From positions 1 to 14,075 of the forward strand of contig CAZQEC010000027.1 in the NCBI GenBank assembly GCA_964591565.1: a DNA stretch of 14,075 bases. Reading direction: 5' to 3'. Source of the DNA: CAZQEC01 sp964591565 (GTDB lineage: Bacteria > Patescibacteriota > UBA1384 > CAJBMM01). The notes below the pieces were generated by a model. It made no database searches, was not told where the DNA came from, and saw nothing but the letters and a program-made list of their open reading frames with translations. Of the stretch, positions 7,057 through 12,633 are shown piece by piece (positions within the stretch are counted from its first letter, which is position 1; each line of letters starts with the position of its first letter). Position numbers and translations under genes: made by a program.

Positions 7057-8773
7057 TAATCCAAAAAAGGAGCAGTTAGCTTTGATCTCGTCAATACTAT
7101 CCAAAGCCATCGTTAATGCTGGGTTTAGTTCGCCAGACGTTGTTCCATATACTCGGGCAAGTGCCGAACGGGGCGACTTTGCTACATCGGTGGCGTTTGG
7201 TCTAGCCAAAACGTCTGGGATAACATCTGGCGACTTAGCGGCCAAGATTGTAACTGAATTACAAAAAAATGACAGTATTGCTTCAGCCGAATCTGCCGGC
7301 GCGGGATTTATTAATTTTAGTCTGACTGATAGTTGGATCGCGGATCAGCTGAATCAATTCAATGGTTTTGAGCATATCTTGACAGGTCGAAAATACATCA
7401 TCGAATACTGCAGTCCAAACATCGCCAAACCAATGCATGTTGGGCACCTGCGCACCACTATTTTGGGGCAAGTTTTAGTTAATTTGTATCGGGCTTTGGG
7501 CGCTGAAGTGGTGGCGTGGTCGCACCCCGGAGACTGGGGAGTGCAGTTTGGCAAGCTCATTTTAGGGTGGGAAAAATGGGGGAATGAGGCAGATCTTGAA
7601 GTAAATCCGATTGACGAGCTTTTGCGGGTTTATATCAAATTTCACCAAGAAGCTAAACTAAATTCAGCATTAGATAGTCAAGCCAAAGAGACTTTTAGAT
7701 CACTGCAAAACGGCGATCGTCATTATCTATCATTTTGGCAAAGGTTCTCCGACTTAAGTTTGATTGAATTTAATCGTATGTTTGATTTGCTAGGTGTTAA
7801 GTTCGATATTTGGCGCGGTGAGAGTGCATATAACGAAGATTTGCAACCATTGGTTGATTTATCGCTAGAGAAAGGAGTTGCCCAAATTAGCGACGGTGCC
7901 GTTATAATTCCACTTGAGGGAGAAAAAACACCGATGTTAATCAGAAAATCTGATGGGGCAACGCTGTATGCCACATCTGATTTAGTTTCGATCGCTAGTC
8001 GTGTGGAGGAAATTCACCCAGACGAGATTATTTATGTCGTTGGACATGAGCAAAGTTTGCATTTGAAACAACTGTTTTTGGCGGCGGAAAAATTATCTGA
8101 TGCCGGGGTTTATGGCGCAGGTTTTGTGCTACCGAAATTAACCCATGTTTCATACGGTTTTTTTCGCCTGACCAGTGGCAAAATGAGCACGCGGCAAGGG
8201 GAGATGATACGGCTTGATGAGGTGTTGGATCAGGCGATTATTAAGGCAGATGAACTGCTGGTATCGAAACAATCTGCGTTATCTGATAATGAACGGCGCG
8301 AATTGGCTCAAAAAATCGGCATTGCCGCAGTAAAATATACCGATTTAGTACACGATCGTCAGACCGATGTGGTGTTTGATTGGTCTAAAATGTTTGCCTT
8401 GGATGGCAATTCGATTATCTATCTATTTTATGCGTTTGCGCGTTGCAACTCACTTCTGCGTGAGGCGGGGGAGGATCACGTTCAACATCAAGATCAAACA
8501 ATGCCGTGGGAGTCGCTTGAACGGGAGTTGGTGTTGGAGTTGGCCGAGTTTCAAACCGCTTTGCAAAAATCTATCAATAATTACGATCCGCACCATTTAT
8601 TAAATCACGCGTACAATGTGGCGAGTCAATTTAGTCGTTTATATAACAATTTGCCGATATTGAAATCTGAAGAGCCGTTTCGAAGTCGCCGCTTGAAACT
8701 CACACACGCCGTCAAAGACCGCCTGCAATTTGTGTTCAATGTTTTAGGCGTTGATGCTCCAGAGCGGTTGTAA
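7043..8773 (+). CDS. argS: Arginyl-tRNA synthetase
   Basis: Class I synthetase charging tRNA-Arg with arginine, 576 residues, full length. The N-terminal Add-1 tRNA-binding domain is followed by the HIGH-type motif (SPNIAKPMHVGH, with HVGH at 132-135), the ArgRS block GDWGVQFGKL (163-172), and the KMSKS-type loop KMSTR (380-384, then QGEMIRLDEVL). The C-terminal DALR anticodon domain runs to the usual ending GVDAPERL. The normally strong QYAHAR-type motif reads LFYAFAR here, and LYATRDL reads LYATSDL, so the protein is somewhat divergent. The ATG lies inside the last codons of tyrS, in a different frame; co-transcription and coupled translation are likely. Confidence 0.95.
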   Translation: MVENNNPKKEQLALISSILSKAIVNAGFSSPDVVPYTRASAERGDFATSVAFGLAKTSGITSGDLAAKIVTELQKNDSIASAESAGAGFINFSLTDSWIADQLNQFNGFEHILTGRKYIIEYCSPNIAKPMHVGHLRTTILGQVLVNLYRALGAEVVAWSHPGDWGVQFGKLILGWEKWGNEADLEVNPIDELLRVYIKFHQEAKLNSALDSQAKETFRSLQNGDRHYLSFWQRFSDLSLIEFNRMFDLLGVKFDIWRGESAYNEDLQPLVDLSLEKGVAQISDGAVIIPLEGEKTPMLIRKSDGATLYATSDLVSIASRVEEIHPDEIIYVVGHEQSLHLKQLFLAAEKLSDAGVYGAGFVLPKLTHVSYGFFRLTSGKMSTRQGEMIRLDEVLDQAIIKADELLVSKQSALSDNERRELAQKIGIAAVKYTDLVHDRQTDVVFDWSKMFALDGNSIIYLFYAFARCNSLLREAGEDHVQHQDQTMPWESLERELVLELAEFQTALQKSINNYDPHHLLNHAYNVASQFSRLYNNLPILKSEEPFRSRRLKLTHAVKDRLQFVFNVLGVDAPERL

Positions 8774-8847
8774 ACAAATTGTTGTGATGTTATCTCGCAA
8801 AACTTCGGTGCCTGCCCTTCCATAGCTTCCTTGACTCGCGTAGGAGG

Positions 8848-8860
8848 GTGAAGCTGTATA
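8848..8860 (+). repeat. Direct repeat a, copy 1 (GTGAAGCTGTATA)
   Basis: This 13-base sequence recurs identically and in the same orientation at 9630-9642, on the other side of the 9064-9576 gene. It is followed in both places by the core of repeat b. Confidence 0.7.
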
Positions 8861-8919
8861 CTCGCTGGCGCTCATTAGTGCTCGCTTCGCTCTGCACAAT
8901 ACTCGCTGGCGCTCATTAG
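8858..8919 (+). repeat. Tandem 21-base direct repeat with a 20-base spacer
   Basis: The 21-base sequence beginning ATACTCGCTGG and ending CGCTCATTAG is present at 8858-8878 and again, without mismatch, at 8899-8919. The spacer (8879-8898) contains GCTCGCTTCGCTC, which is itself near-palindromic. Only two copies exist and no cas gene is near, so this is not a CRISPR array. Confidence 0.8.
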
Positions 8920-8981
8920 ACGGTCGGGATTTCATCCCTCTCGTCCATCACCTCGGGGGTGATATGGATTCATAAATGAGC
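8911..8981 (+). repeat. Three-way-junction-like set of inverted repeats
   Basis: An outer stem GCTCATT (8911-8917) with AATGAGC (8975-8981) encloses two hairpins. The first is GGGAT-TTC-ATCCC (8926-8938). The second is TCCATCACC (8944-8952) with GGTGATATGGA (8958-8968) over a TCGGG loop. The second hairpin holds the 13-base core CACCTCGGGGGTG found again at 9656-9668. The fold is inferred by eye; it might be an RNA structure or a mobile palindrome. Confidence 0.4.
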
Positions 8982-9028
8982 TAACGTATTACTCTTCGGT
9001 AAGATATCTCATTATTTAATGCGTGCAG

Positions 9029-9058
9029 TTGTGAGAAATCCCAGTTTGGTATATAATT
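9029..9058 (+). promoter_or_regulatory. Promoter immediately before the 9064 start codon
   Basis: TTGTGA (9029-9034) and a perfect TATAAT (9053-9058) are 18 bases apart. Transcription would begin at or within a base or two of the ATG at 9064, giving a leaderless message. This placement is why I prefer ATG 9064 over the upstream in-frame ATG at 9019, which would lie before the promoter. Confidence 0.6.
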
Positions 9059-9063
9059 CGCTT

Positions 9064-9576
9064 ATGGATAAAGAACTAATCACCCAAGCAATAGACGGAG
9101 AAGGACAACCAGATGAGCTTGTAAGAATACCTCACCTTAATTCAAACAAGGTTTTGGGAATTATTTTCTTCCCGGCAGTAGTAATAATTTTCATCATACT
9201 GGCAACTTGGAAGTCGCTAACAAGCATCGAGTATTGCGAAGGATTTGCTGGTCTAGGTTGCCTCGCGGTTCTTGCTGGTGTGTTAGTTACACTTATCGTT
9301 ATCGCTACTGTGACCGCCTGGCTATTCATAACCTCTTTGCTTCATAAACACCTAGTTGATTCGGGTCAAGTAGACAGGAGACACAGCAAGAGAGTCACTG
9401 CTTACAGATATCTAATACCGGCATTTATTTTGGACTTGCTTTGGCTGCAATATAATGACATGTTTGCGCCAAACCTAAGGGGATTTTTTATCTTTGTGCT
9501 TGTACTAATAGTTGTTGCAATGATTATTACGCCAATCATTATTCACGCTGACCCACAAATTCCACAGGACACCTAA
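9064..9576 (+). CDS. Small four-helix membrane protein of unknown function
   Basis: I do not recognise this 170-residue protein. After a hydrophilic start (MDKELITQAIDGEGQPDELV) there are about four hydrophobic segments: VLGIIFFPAVVIIFIILATW, a long stretch from LGCLAVLAGVLVTL to AWLFITSLL, YLIPAFILDLLWL, and FFIFVLVLIVVAMIITPIII. A short basic loop (DRRHSKR) lies between segments two and three. All six arginines use AGA or AGG, whereas tyrS and argS use mainly CGN codons, which suggests a foreign origin. The gene stands alone with its own near-leaderless promoter and is bracketed by repeats a and b (8848/8949 and 9630/9656). An in-frame ATG at 9019 would add 15 residues but lies upstream of the proposed promoter. 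Confidence 0.65.
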   Translation: MDKELITQAIDGEGQPDELVRIPHLNSNKVLGIIFFPAVVIIFIILATWKSLTSIEYCEGFAGLGCLAVLAGVLVTLIVIATVTAWLFITSLLHKHLVDSGQVDRRHSKRVTAYRYLIPAFILDLLWLQYNDMFAPNLRGFFIFVLVLIVVAMIITPIIIHADPQIPQDT

Positions 9577-9629
9577 TAGCAACTCATGTAGTTCATGGAT
9601 CATACACTAGCGCACGCGTTTCGCGCTTT

Positions 9630-9642
9630 GTGAAGCTGTATA
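9630..9642 (+). repeat. Direct repeat a, copy 2
   Basis: Identical to 8848-8860. It lies 14 bases before the second hairpin carrying repeat b, whereas the first copy is about 90 bases before its partner, as if this copy had lost the middle part. Confidence 0.7.
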
Positions 9643-9647
9643 TTTGA

Positions 9648-9677
9648 AGCTACTCCACCTCGGGGGTGGAAGTAGCT
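9648..9677 (+). repeat. Hairpin carrying repeat b, copy 2
   Basis: AGCTACTCCACC (9648-9659) pairs with GGTGGAAGTAGCT (9665-9677) over a TCGGG loop, with one bulged A. Its central CACCTCGGGGGTG (9656-9668) is identical to 8949-8961, but the lower stems differ while remaining paired in each copy. No T-run follows on either strand, so it is a poor intrinsic terminator. Confidence 0.55.
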
Positions 9678-9688
9678 ACACACCTTCG

Positions 9689-9705
9689 AAAATGACGCCA
9701 TTTTT
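9689..9705 (-). terminator. Weak AT-rich hairpin after the 701-residue protein gene
   Basis: AAAATG (9689-9694) pairs with CATTTT (9699-9704) over the loop ACGC, just beyond the stop at 9713 of the minus-strand gene. The stem is short and AT-rich, so termination activity is only a possibility. Confidence 0.22.
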
Positions 9706-9712
9706 GTCAAAA

Positions 9713-11818
9713 TTACAACCCTGTCTCGATCAATTTATCACCCACCACAAACCAGGCGCGTTTGGATTTAGGGGAAACAAAGCTTGTATTAATTGTTGCA
9801 TCATTTAATACATACTGCCGCACATATTGCCCGTCTTTTGTCACTTCAATTAGTCGGTGGGCGTCTTGAATAATAATGCTCGATGAGTTGGCGGAAGTAA
9901 ACATTCGCGCCGCGTTTTGAAAAGTATCGCCCGGTTTGGGAATATTGAAAGGTCCAAAACTTTGCGGTGCGCCTTTGAGTAATTTTCCAACCTCGCCGCC
10001 CACGGTCAGAGTATACATAAATCCATCAGACGCAATGGCCGTAAACTTTGGGTTATTCAAAGTTTGGCTGGCTAAATACGGGGTTTTGGTGGCAAAGTTA
10101 ATTTTATCGCGACTGGTGTATTTCCATATCGTGCCACTTTCAGCTTCTAAAATATATAAATTGTCTTGATATGTGACAATCGAAATCGCTTTTGGCCACT
10201 CCTCACCGCTTGGCGGTAGAAGCTCGGTGGCATTAGTTTGATTATCTATATCAATGCGCCATATTTGGTTTTTGCTCGATGATAAAATTAATCTGCGGTC
10301 ATCGTCAATTAATGACATATATGAAATTTCGCCTTTATTTATGTTAAAAATAGGTTCAGCGGGTGCATCTTTGCCGAGGGTTTGTCGGAATAATTCAGTT
10401 GATCCTGCGCGAATGCTAAACAGATATTGTCCAATGTTAGCCACGTGACTTGTTTTAGAATCGATCGTCGTTATTGATACCGATTTTAAGACAACCACGT
10501 TATTAAGCACCTCGATTAGTTTGGTGTAGCGCGCTTGCAGTTTTTGGGCTTCAGCCTCATCACCACCCACTCTTACTTGATCAATCAGCGTTTGAGCCAA
10601 AATTAATTCATCGCGTGCAACATCTGGTTTTTGCGTGGCTTCGTTTTCTGCTTTATCTAATTTAGTGTTGGTTTGGTCAATTAATTCAGCTAACTGGCTT
10701 TTGGAGGGTTTATTGACATTGCGAATTTTATTTTGGGTTAGACTGGAAGCAACAACTAAAATGACGCAAGCAAGTCCAATGATCAAAAGAACGCGCGGTG
10801 GAATATGGCGAATTTTTGTGGCTATTTGGCGCAGATACTTAACGATAATTCTGCGCACTCGGTCAATGGTATGCCCAACTTTTTGCAGTGATGGTCTTTC
10901 CAGCACCGGCGGGGCGATCGTTGTCCCATCGGGGCGGTCGGTCATATTTTCATTACTGTGACTATCGACATCATCGTATTTGATTTCTGGCTTGGTTGGC
11001 AGTAGTTTTTTACTGTTCGCAATCAAAATATCGATTATTTTTATCACATTGTTGTTAAATTGTCGCAGAGGATTGACCGCTTGGTTTTGCAAATTGTTTT
11101 CTAATTGAGTTGCACTACTGTCTGAATTGGCCGAGAGCAAAATGGAAGTAGGTAAGTTTTCGTCGTCTTCGCCTTCGCCGACCTGACCAACAATGGCGGT
11201 GATGTAGCGTAAATTGAGGCGCCGCGCCGCCGCTTGCATATCTCGTATACAATCGGTTGGAGAAAGCACAATCGTTTGTGATAAAAATTGCGGCGAAAAA
11301 TGACGCAAAATCTCGCCGTTACCAATAATCAAGCGATCACCGTTGTGAAGCTGTCCTGAAGTTAAATTGGCGAATGTTTTGTGCACCATCACTCTGCGAT
11401 CGCTCAAGCTCGCGTCAATAAATGAAACCAAACTACCGCCGCGTGCCACCAGCCCCAACACTTTTCCAGCATGTGTCACAAAAAGCTCATCGCCGGCCCA
11501 CAGTGCAATACAGGCGTGAACGTGCCCAATCCAATCAGTTTTGCCGCCTTCAGCCAGCTCGGACAAGCTTAAATTAACTTGTTTAATGCAATCTTCAAAC
11601 TGATAAAGCGGGCTTTTACGATCAACATTAAAATATTCTTCTTGAATGGTGGAAACAATAGCATGCTCAACTGGCTCACCGATGGAAAGTGGCAGTGGTA
11701 CATCTATCACATATATAATTTTGCCGTACTGGCTGTCGCCCCCGTGCTCCATCACACCAGAGGCAAGGGTGCGTTCGGCGGATTTAACGGTGGCTAGTCG
11801 GGCGATTTGCAGATTCAA
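9713..11818 (-). CDS. PP2C-like domain / membrane / propeller-like protein of unknown role
   Basis: A 701-residue protein. Residues 1 to about 230 resemble the PP2C-phosphatase fold (VHACIALWAGDELFVTHAGKV, GDRLIIGNGEIL, with a repeated strand pattern). I do not see the metal-binding DGxGG-type aspartates, so it may be non-catalytic. A low-complexity linker (about 231-310) and a basic stretch lead to one membrane helix (343-361, VLLIIGLACVILVVASSL). A likely coiled coil (about 372-445) is followed by a beta-rich region to the end with blade-like repeats (IWRIDIDNQT, LYILEAESGTIWKYTS, FMYTLTVGGEVGKLL), probably outside the cell. The start is TTG at 11818, preceded at good spacing by AAGGAAG (11829-11823 on this strand). 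The layout resembles a sensor or envelope-associated signalling protein (inference). Confidence 0.7.
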   Translation of the reverse strand: MNLQIARLATVKSAERTLASGVMEHGGDSQYGKIIYVIDVPLPLSIGEPVEHAIVSTIQEEYFNVDRKSPLYQFEDCIKQVNLSLSELAEGGKTDWIGHVHACIALWAGDELFVTHAGKVLGLVARGGSLVSFIDASLSDRRVMVHKTFANLTSGQLHNGDRLIIGNGEILRHFSPQFLSQTIVLSPTDCIRDMQAAARRLNLRYITAIVGQVGEGEDDENLPTSILLSANSDSSATQLENNLQNQAVNPLRQFNNNVIKIIDILIANSKKLLPTKPEIKYDDVDSHSNENMTDRPDGTTIAPPVLERPSLQKVGHTIDRVRRIIVKYLRQIATKIRHIPPRVLLIIGLACVILVVASSLTQNKIRNVNKPSKSQLAELIDQTNTKLDKAENEATQKPDVARDELILAQTLIDQVRVGGDEAEAQKLQARYTKLIEVLNNVVVLKSVSITTIDSKTSHVANIGQYLFSIRAGSTELFRQTLGKDAPAEPIFNINKGEISYMSLIDDDRRLILSSSKNQIWRIDIDNQTNATELLPPSGEEWPKAISIVTYQDNLYILEAESGTIWKYTSRDKINFATKTPYLASQTLNNPKFTAIASDGFMYTLTVGGEVGKLLKGAPQSFGPFNIPKPGDTFQNAARMFTSANSSSIIIQDAHRLIEVTKDGQYVRQYVLNDATINTSFVSPKSKRAWFVVGDKLIETGL

Positions 11819-11838
11819 AAATCTTCCTTGTTGCCTCT

Positions 11839-11867
11839 ATTCTATGCGTCAAATTAAACTCTCGCAA
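11839..11867 (-). promoter_or_regulatory. Minus-strand promoter for the 701-residue protein
   Basis: On the minus strand TTGCGA (11867-11862) and TAGAAT (11844-11839) are 17 bases apart, with the ribosome site AAGGAAG (11829-11823) next and then the TTG start at 11818. The leader is about 15-20 bases. The set of consistent spacings supports the TTG start. Confidence 0.5.
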
Positions 11868-11894
11868 GAGCATATACGCCACAAATCGTTTTTT

Positions 11895-12055
11895 TATGAT
11901 ACAGTTGTGTGGCTTTCCTACAAAGCTTGCTAGTCACATTGCTTCTTAATTTTTGAGCGGTTTACTAATATCTGCGTGCGCCGTGGCGTGCGCTTGCAGT
12001 TTACCACCTACATACTAGGAGCTCAATGTGACGGCAAGCTTTTGGGAAGCGAGAG
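11895..12055 (+). ncRNA. Candidate structured RNA or miniature inverted-repeat element
   Basis: This fills most of the gene-free stretch 11819-12142. The outer arms pair as AAAGCTTGC (11922-11930) with GCAAGCTTT (12034-12042), and GTCACATTG (11933-11941) with CAATGTGAC (12024-12032), with a small internal loop. A further six pairs lie outside (11912-11918 with 12045-12050, one bulge). The apex is a GC-rich hairpin (11974-11981 with 11986-11993, including G-T pairs), separated from the arms by large unpaired stretches. TATGAT (11895-11900) could be a -10 box starting transcription near 11907, at the base of the stem, but no good -35 is seen. The long-stem-with-bubble shape recalls 6S RNA, but an inverted-repeat mobile element would look the same. 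No T-run terminator follows. Confidence 0.35.
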
Positions 12056-12073
12056 TTTGCATCATCAAAAAAT

Positions 12074-12136
12074 CAGGGTATGGCTTAGTTGGCCTCCGGC
12101 TCTACGAACCGTAGGCTCGGAGAGTAAAGCGGGCTG
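12074..12136 (+). pseudogene. 5' fragment of tRNA-Pro interrupted by hairpin element
   Basis: Bases 12074-12092 are identical to nucleotides 1-19 of the intact tRNA-Pro at 12388, starting exactly at the mature 5' end. The 32-base element (12093-12124) then interrupts the D-loop. After it, TAAAGCG resumes the tRNA, 3 bases are missing, and GGCTG of the anticodon arm follows before the sequence diverges 6 bases ahead of the GIY-YIG gene. There is no T-arm or acceptor 3' strand, so it cannot be a working tRNA by itself. Confidence 0.75.
12093..12124 (+). repeat. 32-base palindromic element E, copy 1
   Basis: A discrete hairpin-forming sequence with arms CTCCGGCTCTACG (12094-12106) and CGTAGGCTCGGAG (12110-12122) around an AAC loop. 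The 13-position stem has one C-C mismatch and two G-T pairs. It is identical to 12481-12512. It follows TTGG in the D-loop of the tRNA fragment, and removing precisely these 32 bases gives TTGG-TAAAGCG as in the intact tRNA. No target duplication is evident. Confidence 0.8.
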
Positions 12137-12142
12137 ATAAAA

Positions 12143-12376
12143 ATGTTTTATGTATACTTACTAATCAGTGAAAAAGATGATTCACATTATATTGGTCACA
12201 CCAGTGATTTAGACGCGCGTCTTGTTAAACATAATGCTGGCGAGGTAAAATCGACGCGGAATAAGAGGCCATGGAAAATGGTAAAATATGAAGAATACGA
12301 GAATAGAAATCGGGCGCGATGGCGGGAGAACAGTTTGAAATTGAGCGCGTGGAAGCGGAAACAGTTTTACGAATGA
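12143..12376 (+). CDS. Small GIY-YIG nuclease-domain protein (YhbQ/UPF0213-like)
   Basis: A 77-residue single-domain GIY-YIG protein. The motif halves are YVYLL (residues 3-7) and YIGHT (16-20). The catalytic-type arginine is in DLDARLVKHN, and the glutamate/lysine helix reads RARWRENSLK. All key positions of the fold seem present, so it could cleave nucleic acid; the substrate is unknown. It is boxed in by tRNA material: a 5' tRNA-Pro fragment ends 6 bases before its ATG, and an intact tRNA-Pro begins 12 bases after its stop. There is no convincing ribosome site. Small GIY-YIG genes of this class are recurrently seen next to tRNA genes in uncultivated bacteria (from memory, not checked), which suggests a tRNA-targeting selfish gene or a tRNA-linked function. 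Confidence 0.85.
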   Translation: MFYVYLLISEKDDSHYIGHTSDLDARLVKHNAGEVKSTRNKRPWKMVKYEEYENRNRARWRENSLKLSAWKRKQFYE

Positions 12377-12387
12377 CTGTCGTAACG

Positions 12388-12463
12388 CAGGGTATGGCTT
12401 AGTTGGTAAAGCGCCGGGCTGGGGGTCCGGAGATCGCCGGTTCGAATCCGGCTACCCTGACCA
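12388..12463 (+). tRNA. tRNA-Pro (anticodon GGG)
   Basis: A complete 76-base cloverleaf with encoded CCA. The acceptor CAGGGTA pairs with TACCCTG (12453-12459), followed by discriminator A and CCA. The D-stem GCTT/AAGC carries loop AGTTGGTA. The anticodon stem CCGGG/TCCGG carries loop CTGGGGG, giving anticodon GGG at 34-36. The T-stem GCCGG/CCGGC carries TTCGAAT. C1-G72 and A73 fit proline identity. It starts 12 bases after the GIY-YIG stop, and no separate promoter is visible, so it may be processed from a transcript that includes that gene. Confidence 0.95.
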
Positions 12464-12472
12464 CTATTAATA

Positions 12473-12553
12473 CGGGCTGGCCTCCGGCTCTACGAACCGT
12501 AGGCTCGGAGAGGGGTCCGGAGGCCGTGGGTTCAAATCCCACCACTCCGACCA
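12473..12553 (+). pseudogene. 3' portion of a second proline-type tRNA with hairpin element in the anticodon loop
   Basis: CGGGCTGG (12473-12480) matches the 5' anticodon stem and loop of the intact tRNA-Pro. Then comes the 32-base element (12481-12512), then GGGTCCGG, which completes the same anticodon arm exactly. The rest differs from the intact gene and is well formed: variable loop AGGCC, T-arm GTGGG-TTCAAAT-CCCAC, acceptor 3' strand CACTCCG, A and CCA. The D-arm and 5' acceptor strand (expected CGGAGTG) are missing. The tail of the element, CGGAGAG (12506-12512), could pair with that acceptor strand at six of seven positions. It may be a relic, or part of a split or interrupted tRNA. 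Confidence 0.75.
12481..12512 (+). repeat. 32-base palindromic element E, copy 2
   Basis: Identical to 12093-12124 over all 32 bases and in the same orientation. Here it follows CTGG inside the anticodon loop. Deleting the 32 bases restores GGGCTGG-GGGTCCGG, the exact sequence of the intact tRNA-Pro anticodon arm at 12416-12430. GGCCTCCGG at its left joint (12479-12487) is also an inverted repeat of CCGGAGGCC (12517-12525) just beyond it. Confidence 0.8.
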
Positions 12554-12633
12554 ATTTTAGAAAATAGAAGATGGAAGACGGATCTTACTTTCTACGGTTC
12601 ACGAACTGTACAAATCTAATGAGATTAAAATAA

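Noticed and set aside
8858..8919. Two-copy repeat as a CRISPR array
   Set aside because: There are only two repeats and one 20-base spacer, no cas genes, and the spacer resembles the repeat in composition.
9648..9677. Hairpin as an intrinsic terminator
   Set aside because: No T-run follows the stem on either strand; it fits the repeat family better.
11579..11933. Overlapping plus-strand frames crossing the start of the 701-residue protein gene
   Set aside because: They are antisense to a well-supported gene and its promoter and contain no motifs.
12473..12553. Group I intron in a tRNA anticodon loop
   Set aside because: The interruption is 32 bases, far too short for the group I core, and the 5' half of this tRNA is missing.
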